From the NCBI GenBank assembly GCA_963402885.1, contig OY727102.1, positions 8,122,001 through 8,186,000 of the forward strand: 64,000 bases of DNA, in the 5' to 3' direction. The notes under the pieces were generated by a model, which ran no database searches, had not been told where the DNA came from, and saw nothing but the letters and a program-made list of their open reading frames with translations. The DNA is from Antedon bifida. Its lineage: Eukaryota > Echinodermata > Crinoidea > Comatulida > Antedonidae. Shown here piece by piece: positions 12,035-22,433 of this stretch (position 1 is the first letter of the stretch; every line of letters starts with the position of its first letter). Both the position numbers and the translations under genes were made by a program.

Positions 12035-13070
12035 ATCCATCCAAATCCATTCAGTAAACCTATAAGTTGCGCCGAACCTGTTAAGTGACGTACAGTCATT
12101 GCAAGTGTTAAGTGTTTGGGCATCAATTTCCGGCCTTTTGATTGAAGGTAAACACTGTCTTGGGAAATTGCTAGAATCTTCAGATGCGTCTCTAGAGGTA
12201 CAACTACTCGGTTGTCTAAGGAAAACTCTTCTGATGCACCTACTGTCCAGGCAATAAAATTGTACAAGCTAGGAGGGATTACATTTTCAGCTGCTTTGAT
12301 TGTTAGGTGTTCTGAAAATGGAGGCCATGGTATGCTAGTTTTGATGTCATTGATTTTATTTCGCAAATTAAGAGCAAGTCATGTAACTGTCATTACATTC
12401 TTTCATGGTGTAAGGTGTATTATGTCTGTAATGATCTTCAACGTTGGGCACATCTGTGTCTGTTCCTATATCAGTTATATTGTACATTTCTTCATGAAGC
12501 AATTGTTTATCCTCAACTAGAACTGATTGTGATATGTCATTTACATACACCAAGTGTCCTTGACTGCGCATTTGGGGTTGCAGAATGCATAGCTGAGGAA
12601 ATTTTTTGGTTAGATGCGCCTTTAAGTTTCCAGTCTTGTAGGTGCTTGCATCTATATTATAGGTAGTCTTTATCTGTTTGATAAACATCTGATTGAGTTT
12701 TGTCAGCCTGTAAATTTCCTTTTTGTCAATAATATTTGTTTTTACTGTGCTACAAAATACATCATATGCTTCAGAATATTTTGTGTCCAGAGAAGTACTT
12801 GCTTCATTGGGCTTACCCAAATACCGAGTAAAGCTTGACCGCACTTATTAACAATTGCAAAAACATGGAAATTCTCATCAACTACCAAACCCAAAATTTG
12901 CTGCATACTTCATTGGACTTCACTCCAGTTGATTTTTAACTCTGGGCTGCCATTATCTTTAAACTCGGCAAGCTGAATGTTTAATAAAACCTTTTTGTTC
13001 CGCTTGGCTTTATCCCACCACCTCCTTAAAGATCGAACACAAATCTCACATATGAATTCGGGAAAAAATT
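12007..13070 (-). pseudogene. Orphan multi-copy gene carried by the TIR transposon
   Basis: Three consecutive minus-strand pieces appear to be one protein. The N-terminal piece (about 13070-12900) has a CxxC pair in FICEICVRSLRRWWDKAK, a likely zinc-binding start. The middle (12368-12844) has LTKLNQMFIKQI and LKAHLTKKFPQL. The C-terminal piece (12007-12366) has FSEHLTIKAAE, IPPSLYNFIAWTVG, ISQDSVYLQSKGRKL and PKHLTLAMTVRHLTGS. The last block is a signature of an uncharacterised family with many copies in cnidarian, mollusc and fish genomes. A stop and at least two frameshifts break this copy. Its position between inverted repeats argues that the family is, or travels with, a transposon protein; catalytic residues are not evident. 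Confidence 0.5.
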
Positions 13071-13499
13071 TTAAAAAAAGTCAAAAGGAAAATAAGTCAA
13101 AAAGAAAATAAACTAAATTACTGTACTGATGTATGCATATTAATATTATATAAAACTGCATGAATAAGTTACTGTATGCCTAGGCATACATTAATCATTA
13201 TATTAGACCTGTGGGGATGGGTCATAGTATGGAGGACATATTCATTAAATTCATTTGAAGAATGACTGACGACAGGGAAAAAACCTATTTGGTGCCTTAA
13301 CTTCATGAAAATGTATTTGGTGATGACATCGTTTTTTAATTATCGCGCAAGGATAACACATAGCATTCTTACTCTAGTAGCTAGATCAACTTTCGTATGC
13401 ACTCTCTCGCTCTCTTTTTATAGATTATTAGTTGCTAAATATATGCAAAACGATGGGTCATAGCTCAAATTGACATTTCCAATTGAATTCTGACAAAAT

Positions 13500-13876
13500 A
13501 TTTTGTTAGAACAAATATAAATGTGTGTATTCTGAACAATTTGACACCAAACTTTTTAGGACAAATAGTTACCGAGATATCGACATATTCAAACATTAGA
13601 GGTCAAGGGTCAAAAAAGCTTAATTTATGGTAATTTTTTGAAAAAAGTTTCTATTAGACCAAATATTAGATTTATTTTCTTAACATTTTGAGCCCATTCT
13701 CAAATCTCTGAGATTGCGCGTTATTGAGGTATTAGGCAATCAAGGTCAAAGGTCAAACTGAAAAATAAAGCCTTTGCGGCCATTTTTGTACAATTTTTTT
13801 CATTGTAGCAAATATAAATATATATCTTCCAGGCATTTTGACAAAAAATTAATGTAAAATATCCATGCGTTTTTAG
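13500..13876. repeat. Diverged subterminal tandem repeats with AGGTCA pairs
   Basis: Three degenerate units of roughly 145-150 bp begin at ACAAATATAAA (about 13510), ACCAAATATTAGA (about 13660) and GCAAATATAAATA (about 13810). Each contains an 'ATTTTGA' block and ends in two AGGTCA-like words one base apart (AGGTCAAGGGTCA, AGGTCAAAGGTCA, AGGTCAGAGGTCA). The last pair lies in the right inverted repeat, so it is also present in the left one. Confidence 0.55.
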
Positions 13877-14116
13877 TTATATAATAGAAAAATATAAAAA
13901 TTGAGGTCAGAGGTCACAGAGGTCAAATCAGATTTCCAGTAACTTTGTTTTAGCATCTCCACACTGCACTATACCAAACTGCTATATTGAATAATTTGTA
14001 TCCAGTCTGGTAACATCCCACCCCTTTTTCTCCCCTTAGGGACTGGACTATATGCCTAGCATATTTAATAGGTTTTTAGGCTAGGGTCGGGGTAGCATAA
14101 TGAATATAAAATCTAA
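13877..14116 (-). repeat. Right terminal inverted repeat
   Basis: 240 bp reverse complement of the arm at 11795-12034. Homology stops inside at TTATATAA (13877) and outside at 14116. Confidence 0.85.
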
Positions 14117-14564
14117 GCTATAGGCCCTATAGGCCTAGAATTTATTATTATTCTCTCTATACAGGCCTAGTTTCACTACTAAAAGAGATCATATGCTCAG
14201 GCAGTTAGTAGGTACCTAACATGAAAATTCAAACTTATTGAAACAGATCGAGTCATACATCAAAAAATGAAGGAAAAAAATAGAAATTTAATAACACAAA
14301 AATAATTAAAATTTGTGGTAATTTTTTATAATTTTTTTAATGCTTTTTTTTCATAAAAAATCAGTATAGGCATTTCAATGCATAAGAAAAAAAAGTGTGG
14401 CAATGAAGTGCAATATTCTTAAAAATTGTTTTAAAATTATTATTTAAATTTATTATTTTTCCAAACATGAATCTACCTCTTCTCAACAACAAAAATTATT
14501 ACAAATTGTCTTTCAGTCCAATTGATATTCACAAACTATACTTGCACACCCAAATCCAAACATA

Positions 14565-14916
14565 TTAAGTAGATGGAAGAGAAGTTGTATCAGGTGTAGC
14601 AGGTTCTGTAGGCTGTAATTTTACGTACTTTTTAAAGTAGTCTGCACAAAAGCCTTTCAATTTGTTATAATCTTTCTTGTTCCTTATTGAATGGATCATC
14701 CTGTACTTCTTTATTAGATTCCTAACTGAAGTTTTAGGAATATCTTAATGCCATATCTGGCTTCAAAGACGTCAGATACACCATTCTGCATTTTTCTTCC
14801 AAGGTCATAGAAGGTGTATATAATGTGACCATTCTTAAGTAAACTTCACTATTTGAGATATCAATATACTCATTTCTTATAAATTGTAGTGGAGTCAACG
14901 CACCAGGTTCCTCCAT
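14565..14916 (-). CDS. Unrecognised terminal exon, one frameshift
   Basis: A splice acceptor (TTGTTGAACCCAG) precedes a coding stretch starting MEEPGALTPLQFIRNEY. After KPDMALRY the frame shifts and continues with IPKTSVRNLIKKYRM, LKGFCADYFKKYVKL and a stop at 14565-14567. The two frames together make about 115 residues with a coherent, moderately basic composition. I do not recognise the family. It could be the last exon of a mobile-element gene lying to the right, but nothing there is readable. Confidence 0.3.
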
Positions 14917-16641
14917 CCTGGGTTCAACAAATTGAAATGTATAGCCTATATTGAAAAATAAATTAATAATACAGTATATAATTTTTTATTTCTATGTTAG
15001 TTTATATAAATTAATATTTATTTATTAATAATATATTTATGAATAAAATATTAAAATGTTATATCATAAATAAATATTTTAATGTATTGGTTGTAAAAAT
15101 AAATAGTATTTATTAACCTACCAAATTTCAATTAAAATACTTTCACCAAAAATAGTATATTATACGATTAAACAAAAATACAAATGATATTCAGTACCTG
15201 AAAGAAAAAAACAAAAATAGTTGCAAATTTCATTATACAGTACAAAATCATAATCTACACGCACTCTGATTTTCATTTTTTTTTTTTTGTCTTGTGTGGG
15301 TTCGTCCCACTTTTATTATAGTTCTCTGACAGTTATAAATATAATATTATATATATATGCACATTTATATATTTCTCTTATTTATAAGGTATATTGCTAA
15401 AAAAAATACATCTCTTTTAAACAGTATATACATAGGCTAAGATTATTTTGATGTTAAAAAGAAACCACGTTTACATTGATATACATTTTTAAAAATACAA
15501 TTAGTTAAAATATGTCGATGGCAATAAAATGACGATAAAAATTGATTTAAAAAAAACGTACTTATGAAAAAGTGATTATTATTGTTTTATTCTGTTCGTG
15601 TCCGTGTCTGGGTAGAGAGGCTATAAACTCAGGGGAAGAATATAAAGTATCTTCCCTTTTCACCAAGACAAAAATGGATGAGATGAAAAACGAAGAATGT
15701 AAAAGCTTGAAAAAAGGGTGTTTAGAATGGATAGGATGGAATGATATATATAATGAGAACCGTAAGGTTAGAGTCCATACAAAGTGCAAGTCCAAGGTAA
15801 TATTTTGGCTCTGTGTGTATGTGAGACGCTTCATACCCGGATGACATATCTGAAACGTATTATATTTACTAGGCCTATATACAATGTATTTAAGAGATAC
15901 AAATAGAATTTTTTTATTTCATTAATTTAAGGAGATTTTCCTTTATATCTCCCCATTTACATTGAGCTTTAAAGCTCAGGTACAGGCATGAATTTTAAAT
16001 ATAATATCTGGTTAATTGTACATAAATCAAATATTTGTAACAGAAATCAAGACGAAAAAACATGAATTTCCCTTAATATGGTCAAATACAAAATTTTGCA
16101 AAATTCTGCCATAAAAACCAGGAAGACTTTTTTCAGTAGTTAGGTAGTTTAACCTAATGTAATAACATGTCTTGTGACTCCCTAGAAGGTAAAAAAAGAT
16201 GGTGGATATACGGTGGATAATTTTTGCTATAGCATGAAAATAAAAATCTGAAGTTGAATAAAAATATCAGAAATGTAAAATTCAAGTTATATTACCTATA
16301 TTTAGTTATCTGATAACATTTGTTACCACACCGTTTATTTTTCATAGCTTTTTAAAATGCCTCTCTATTTACAAAATTTGTGTACAAAAGAATAGAGATT
16401 TTACTGTGTAATTTGAACTATCCCCCCACTGATAAGAAAGTGCTTATTTTCAACAAGCTCCTGTAACACAAATAAAATCCAAAAAATTATGAAACATAGG
16501 GGAAACTATAGATCGATAATTATTGGAATGTATGATAAATAGAAATTTTTTGCCCGCACCTGGCCTTTAAAGTAGTAGCACTTATACTCATTCTCAATTA
16601 AATGCTTTACTTCAGTAATAAAAAGATTCCAGATCTTTTTT
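14917..16641. other. Very AT-rich gene-poor stretch
   Basis: No supported gene. Overlapping frames on both strands at 15562-15844 have no motif. A hairpin word GTGGGTTCGTCCCAC lies at about 15297-15311 after a T run, with no tRNA around it. Confidence 0.4.
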
Positions 16642-17139
16642 TCATAGTTGTTTCCTTTTTTTTTCAGGTTTTGTTAATATATGCAACTTATATATAGAGA
16701 ATACAAATAATGAAATCAATTCATTTACAATTATGTTATTTGATCCAGTAATAATTGTAGACCAAGTTATTGGGTCTTCGTTTGAAAAGCTCTTAGCTAT
16801 GACATTTTTAAATTTAAGCCATATCCATTGAATTACACTGCATTTATATAACATGTGTTTTTCAGTTTCAACCTTGTTTATACATTTATCACATAAATCA
16901 TTACCTGCTAAGTTCCAAATTTTCAATCGTTTTTTACATGGTAGTATTCTATGCAGAAGTTTAAAATTAAATTGAGCAACTTTGGGTATATGTTTTAGTC
17001 TATAAACTTTATAGTACCAAACATTACTCCAATCAATGTCTACTTTACCTAGTTCTATTTCCCATTTCATTTGTGAATTTGGTATATTTGAACATCTATT
17101 AATAAAATGATTATAGAAGACAGTTCCTTTATTTTTCAT
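16642..17139 (-). pseudogene. L1/Tx1-type LINE C-terminal fragment (RT zinc-binding domain)
   Basis: A 165-residue frame with the C-terminal zinc-binding domain that follows the RT in L1/Tx1-like LINEs. Visible blocks are VYRLKHIPKVAQFNFKLLHR, ILPCKKRLKIWNLAG, then CDKC...ETEKHMLYKC...W, which supplies a CxxC and the distal His/Cys of the knuckle. The RT core is absent: upstream the frame stops in a TATA repeat at about 17165. The frame itself is intact and ends in a basic tail at a T-rich 3' end. Confidence 0.65.
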
Positions 17140-18180
17140 ATAAAGTCGTAGACTAGGAATACTATACTATATATATATCTGATTTTCATTGTAAACTGAC
17201 AACCTAGCGTACTAATATTCATACAGGTTATTGTTATTAATGAAAAATATTTATTTACAATCTTTTTAAATCGCTGTATTCTAACAACTTTAGTACCAAA
17301 ACATAATTGAATGTTATAAATCAAACATTGTTTTATTTTATTTCCTACTTTTTAAAACATATTTAGAGTGATTAGAGTGAAATATATTATGTTATACAAA
17401 GGAGTCGACATAGACCGTCAAAGGCCTATTCTTTAACCAGGGAGATACATCCCTGCGTTAACACTACATCCTATGCTATGCTAGGTAAACATGTGGAAAA
17501 AATACAAAATTTCAACATCTAAAAATTCCATTGTAACATCTATCAATATACACAAAACTTATGTTAAAATAATCGTAATAGCATGTAGTATATGGACTGA
17601 AACATGAAAATAATGGACTAACTCACTTTTTATGAAAAAAAGACGTGTTTTGATGAGGTATATTTTCGAATCGTTGTAACTCATGAAATAAACATCAGAA
17701 AAGAAAAGAAAAAATTTCCCAGCAGTAGAACAACTTCATCATTAGCCAACCAGAAGTAATTTTAAAGATTTTTTTAAAAAAGGACCTTCAGCGCGACATC
17801 AAAAAGGGGCGTGTCACCATAAGTTGCAGGTACCTACAGTTAGGCCTACTACACAGTACACAGACTTATTTTATTATCATTAGGACCAGGCAATTAAATT
17901 TGTGATTTGTTTTAAAATTTCCAATGGCGTCATGATAAATAAAAACAATAAAATCATTGTATTGTCACGATATTATTGCTCTTACCAATCATGACGTCAT
18001 TTGATTGGACGTGTGAAAATATCATTTTCATCAAAGGAAGCATAGATGGTTATTCTATAGTTCTAGAATGAAAAGTTTTTATATTTGTTTTTGTTTTAAT
18101 GTATGAAAAATGCACATTTGTCTATTTATTGTCGATGATCGTTATCGTCCTAGTGTAAATGGGCCTTAAACCATGCCTTC
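17140..18180. other. Gene-poor stretch
   Basis: Starts with a short (TA)n run (17160-17180), the point where the LINE fragment breaks off. I see nothing else interpretable. Confidence 0.4.
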
Positions 18181-18334
18181 TTAATCTATCATCACTAATG
18201 ATTTTACGTCCAGGTCTACTTTTGTTATCATACACATGAATGGCATTTCACAAATGTTGCCATTAATCTCTCCAAGTACTTCCTTCTGACATGTAAGGGC
18301 AATGTCCTTGTCCGTCAGTAGAACATATCCTGAC
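18181..18334 (-). CDS. Exon-like stretch, unrecognised
   Basis: After a good acceptor (TTTTTGTTTGTGCAG) the frame reads SGYVLLTDKDIALTCQKEVL and continues to a TAA at 18181-18183, giving about 51 residues. The family is not recognised. It may be a last exon of the gene whose other exons lie at 20205-21168, but the LTR at 18757-19269 sits between them. Confidence 0.2.
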
Positions 18335-18756
18335 CTGCACAAACAAAAATAAATTCAAAATTAGAATTTGAGTTAATGATAACCAGGAATATATCTATTT
18401 TCTTATATTGACAGACTTAACATTTGACTTTAAAAAATACAAATAAACAATAACTATGTGTCGTATAAGAATGAAGCACTGAATATATTAATATTGTCAC
18501 CAAAAAATTAAAAAATTTCATTAAAACCATACATTACTGCATACAGGAGAAATTATAAGACGAACATTGAAGTTTAAGTAATTTACGAACAGATATTGTT
18601 TTATTAAATTATTATTATTATTATATGAGAGTACTTTTGGCTTCTTAAATTAATCTAACATGGACGGACAAAGTTTATTATGAACAAATTGAAACATAAG
18701 GTGCAACTTGAACTTTGTGAATATCACAAAATTTTAATATATTGTAACATATTCGT

Positions 18757-19269
18757 TGTAGGTTGTTCGTCTGTTGGTGAGGCCGTCAGAGTCGCTATAC
18801 GGAACGGGAAAATTAAAACTACATACACACATAAATTGGAGTCTTTCATTTATTTCTTCGAGCTTGTCAGGCAACCTTCACTATAAATCAAGTAACAAAT
18901 AAGTAGAGTAAACGGTCCTACGGCGTGCCTCGCAGCCGCTTCTACCACCGGGTATCGGTAATTAATAAGGCCTGCCCCCTACTGGGCGTCTCGGAACACT
19001 GTCAAGCTCCACTATAATCCACAATTATAGAATTACTACAGGTCCTACCTTCCACCGTACCGATATCCCAACTATATTTCTACTGACTTTGAAAACATGT
19101 CTACCTTATTTGAAACCCGAGCTAAGACTAACTACATTGGGCGAATCATGGACGAATCATGGCCATCCAATGGCCGTTCCCCATATATTTTTACCAGCTA
19201 ATTGGCTCCCATACAGGAGTAGGCCTGGTCGATTATCGACTGGGGTGGCACCACACCTAATTCATTACA
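18757..19269 (-). mobile_element. Probable 3' LTR of an old LTR retroelement
   Basis: On the minus strand a purine tract AGAGGGGGGCAG is followed at once by TGTAATGAATTAGG, and about 510 bp later, after an AAATAAA word, the segment ends in CCTACA. Polypurine tract, TG start, polyadenylation signal and CA end are the parts of a 3' LTR. No second LTR is in the window, so ends are inferred from these signals only. Confidence 0.5.
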
Positions 19270-19531
19270 CTGCCCCCCTCTCAAACGTATCAGTCCCTAG
19301 ATACTCAAATTTCCATAAAAAAACTTCATATAAATATCTATATATTTTTTTTAAAACAAAATCAGATCATTCATACATCGTATCATTTTAGAGTCATTAT
19401 TTATCATAGAGTTCAATCAGTAATAGTCATTCATTGTGTAATCCCGAGAGTTCAATCAGCAAACATAATCATGAGCATCAATCTCATAAATAATCAGAGT
19501 TAAATTACTGCCTCATAACTGTAAGTGATCA

Positions 19532-20010
19532 TCATTCTTCAAGGGTGTATACTCGGGTCGTGATTACTTCTCTCCACTTCTCTCCCTTCCTATACTGGAT
19601 CTCTTGAACAGTCTCGCGGACACTCAGCACCTTCCCTACCCTAGTGTGCGGGCGGTCCTCATAGGCTCCTCCACTGCCTCAGGCTCCTCCACTGCCTCGG
19701 CCTCACTTCCACTACCCTCCTCACGACAACACGCCGCATCATCCACCCCCAACAACCTTAACAGATTCCGGGCTTCCCGGACGGGACCGGAATTGGCGCC
19801 TCCTCTGCTTTCGCCTCGGGTCTAAAGAGAGAATCAGATCCGGGTGTTGTGATGAGGGCACCTCCGGTTCCTTCATCGGTTCACTGCTCGTGTCGCCCTT
19901 TCGGACAGCTCGCTCCGGCGTCCTCCGCGGGCGGTGGAACCTATCAAAGTGTCAGCGACGTGCGTCAGTGGAAGGAAACTTTGCAGTGCAATGTCGGCAT
20001 CGAAACTCAA
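19532..20010 (-). pseudogene. C-terminal tail of a retroelement polyprotein
   Basis: Upstream of the putative LTR the minus strand shows coding-like, unusually GC- and CpG-rich sequence. One frame reads HFDRFHRPRRTPERAVRKGD, like the HxDRxxP end of a Gypsy integrase, then a basic/proline-rich stretch. After a frame shift it continues with GKVLSVRETVQEIQYRKGEK and stops at 19532-19534. A duplicated 15-base unit (GAGGCAGTGGAGGAGCCT) lies in between. The copy is broken; RT and protease are not seen. Confidence 0.4.
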
Positions 20011-20204
20011 TTAACAAATTCAATACTACATAATATACCAGATCGTCTCGTTACCTCCCTCCTAAACATACAACTGATCGAAAACCAATACTAATAACGG
20101 TATCACAATGAAAAAAATTAACATACACATTACATACAGACAAACAATATATGCACATTTACAATTTTACTTCTCAATTAAAACTTTTACCATTGCTCAA
20201 TTAC

Positions 20205-20339
20205 CTGTTCCACCACACCAGACACTGTCAACTTCCTCTTCTCGGGAGAAGCTAGTGCCGCTTCAAGTGTTTCTTCCTCTGGATGAAGAAATTCTTCAAT
20301 TTTTTCATCGGAAACGACAAACAACGATGTCTTGAACAC
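20205..20339 (-). CDS. Phase-0 exon of an unrecognised spliced gene
   Basis: A 135-base exon bounded by a clean acceptor (TTTTGGTTTTACATAG) and donor (CAG/GTAATTGAG). It is exactly 45 codons, in phase 0 at both ends. The peptide starts VFKTSLFVVSDEKIEEFLHP and is acidic. It joins in frame to the exon at 20963-21168, whose donor (ATAAG/GTAAGC) is also phase 0. No family recognised. Agreement of splice sites, length and phase makes a real exon likely. Confidence 0.45.
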
Positions 20340-20962
20340 CTATGTAAAACCAAAAGTTCAATTATTACTATTATTACTGATATACTGTACTAACATTAAC
20401 TAATGCCATATATCCACCCATTAATTAACAAATGATTTTTACAAATGCCAAAAATATATAAGATAACCAACCCCAGCTATTGCCCTAACTCAACAAACTG
20501 AAACCACAACCCTCCACAACCTCCAAACAAATACAGACCTGATGCATGTTTGCTAATGCTAAACAACATAAATGTACACCTACAGATATGGTCTGTATAC
20601 AAGTTCATACAATGCAATATAGGTAACATTACTGAACCAACACACAATATAATTGACTTTGTTATGTACAAGCGAAGTGCGTGTTGTTTAACTTTATCAA
20701 CAACCATACAAGAACAATAATTAAGCATATGGCACTTTCTTAGCTTTGTTAATGTTTTGTTGTAACAGAAACGAAACACACAAACGGAAATTAAATACAT
20801 TGTTCCGTGACAATGAAATTCTAAAACTAAAATGATTATTCAGTTAGCCTAATGTACTAATAAAATAACAAAAAACGTAATATTCAAAACAAATTATTAC
20901 TTCAACTATAACCATACCATAAATACTTTCATAAATAACCAAATGAAATTGAATTTGCTTAC

Positions 20963-21168
20963 CTTATCGTACAAATTGATGTAATTTTTACATGTTTTTT
21001 TGGAACTCTGTGGTCAGTGACAATAAAAAAAAGCACCTTTCATGAACCTACCACTTAATTTCTCGGGCATCGAGGTGTAGTAATAACATGGGTTTGGTCC
21101 ATGCAATAACAAGTCACCCGGACACCATGTACTACGGGATTTGACATTACATACAGGCTTAACGACAT
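20963..21168 (-). CDS. Upstream exon of the same unrecognised gene
   Basis: The acceptor GTAAATTTTACAG at 21169 opens a frame reading VVKPVCNVKSRSTWCPGDLL, then HGPNPCYYYTSMPEKLSG, a Cys- and Tyr-rich peptide. The exon ends at the donor ATAAG/GTAAGC, 206 bases, in phase with the 20205-20339 exon. One in-frame TGA falls in the middle (near 21010) right after a T8 run. Either the gene is decayed or the stretch GTAGGTT...CCACAG is a 44-base mini-intron, but its phase does not close. The acceptor sits in the first unit of the 171 bp triplication. Confidence 0.35.
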
Positions 21169-21676
21169 CTGTAAAATTTACAAAAACACAATAAAATTTC
21201 TTTCAAAACATCATACAGATGCATTACTTTACTACAATGACTTTAACAATTATCAGTATGATTCCGACATGATTATACCAAACTCATGAAATATAAATCA
21301 AATATCTCATATTACGTGCACAGCAGAAAATATCGACATCTGTAAAATTTACAAAAACACAATAAAATTTCTTTCAAAACATCATACAGATTCATTACTT
21401 TACTACAATGACTTTAACAATTATCAGTATGATTCCGACATGATTATACCAAACTCATGAAATATAAATCAAATATCTCATATTACGTGCACAGCAGAAA
21501 ATATCGACATCTGTAAAATTTACAAAAACACAATAACATTTCTTTCAAAACATCATACAGATTCATTACTTTACTACAATGACATTAACAATTATCAGTA
21601 TGATTCCGACACAATTATACCAAACTCATGAAATATAAATCAAATATCTCATATTACGTGCACAGCAGAAAATATC
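21164..21676. repeat. Three tandem copies of a 171 bp unit
   Basis: Copies run 21164-21334, 21335-21505 and 21506-21676, each starting GACATCTGTAAAATTTAC and ending GCAGAAAATATC. They differ by only a few bases (for example GATGCATT/GATTCATT and GACATGATT/GACACAATT). The start of the unit is the splice-acceptor end of the exon at 20963-21168, so each copy carries a duplicate acceptor. Confidence 0.9.
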
Positions 21677-22433
21677 ATCAAAATAATGATCTAGTATTTC
21701 TTGGCCAGGCAGGCAAAACTGTCATTTAATCTTAACAAGATATCTTAAATAGAGATATCTCTATTTAAAACTAAGATATTGCTGTACATTGAGAAAAGGG
21801 CTTATCTACAAAAAGCTACTTTTGACTAATTGACCAAAATGTTTTTGTTTTTTATTACAAATGTTCCTGTAGTATTTTATTTTCAAATGAATATATTTCA
21901 AAAGTACATTCTTAAAAAATATCGTTTTTCAATTCAATTTTCAATTATTATTTTTTTATTTTGGAGGGTCAAATTACAGATAAAGCTTTTTCTCAAATTA
22001 TTTGTACTTAAAAATGGCGGGAAATACTTTGAAAACAGGGCACTTTTGCAGTTATTTTGTTTGTTGACTAACATTGTTTATACTGTATATATTTTAGTTC
22101 AGGGTTATGATTTTGCAAGTGCCTTTTTTATTTTTTTAGTATGCATAGTAAATATAGGTATGTTAAAGAAAAATAAATGTTAGTTGGATTTCAATCATTT
22201 TTATGTCAAAAAATAAATTTAAAAAATCTAGAACTACAGACATATATCAAGATGGATGAGCATTGAATGATATTTAATGTTCTACCCCTACCCCAAAATA
22301 TAGATATCTGGGAATGGGATAAGAGCGCATTTGTCTGTGTTCTTCAGCAATGAATATTATATATACTGTAATAGTTGCTTTTCCATACCTATTAATGTAA
22401 ATTCCAAAGTTAATTTTCTAAATTGCACACTGC
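21677..22433. other. Gene-poor AT-rich stretch
   Basis: The plus-strand frame at 21830-22183 is long but consists of T/A-driven hydrophobic residues with no motif, so I do not call it. Confidence 0.4.
21745..21768. other. Perfect 24 bp palindrome
   Basis: TTAAATAGAGATATCTCTATTTAA is its own reverse complement and lies inside a looser inverted repeat with AAGATAT/ATATCTT on the flanks. No function is implied. Confidence 0.6.

Larger units (their letters stand above)
11795..14116. mobile_element. DNA transposon with 240 bp terminal inverted repeats
   Basis: The sequence at 11795-12034 reappears as its near-exact reverse complement at 13877-14116. The only differences I see are a few substitutions and a small run-length change (for example the GGGGACAAAAATGGG region against CCCCTTTTTCTCCCC). 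The element is 2322 bp. Homology ends sharply on both sides of both arms. Inside, on the minus strand, lies a broken orphan gene (12007-13070), and next to the right arm are diverged tandem repeats carrying AGGTCA words. I find no convincing target-site duplication. The left end abuts the P-like transposase remnant. Confidence 0.8.

Noticed and set aside
15290..15312. T-arm-like hairpin GTGGGTTCGTCCCAC
   Set aside because: No acceptor stem or anticodon arm around it.
15562..15844. Overlapping 90-codon frames on both strands
   Set aside because: No motif on either strand; likely chance.
21164..21676. 171 bp period, same as primate alpha satellite
   Set aside because: The sequence is unrelated and only three copies exist; the equal length is coincidence.
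21830..22183. 117-codon plus-strand frame
   Set aside because: Composition-driven hydrophobic residues in AT-rich DNA, with no motif, splice signal or neighbour.
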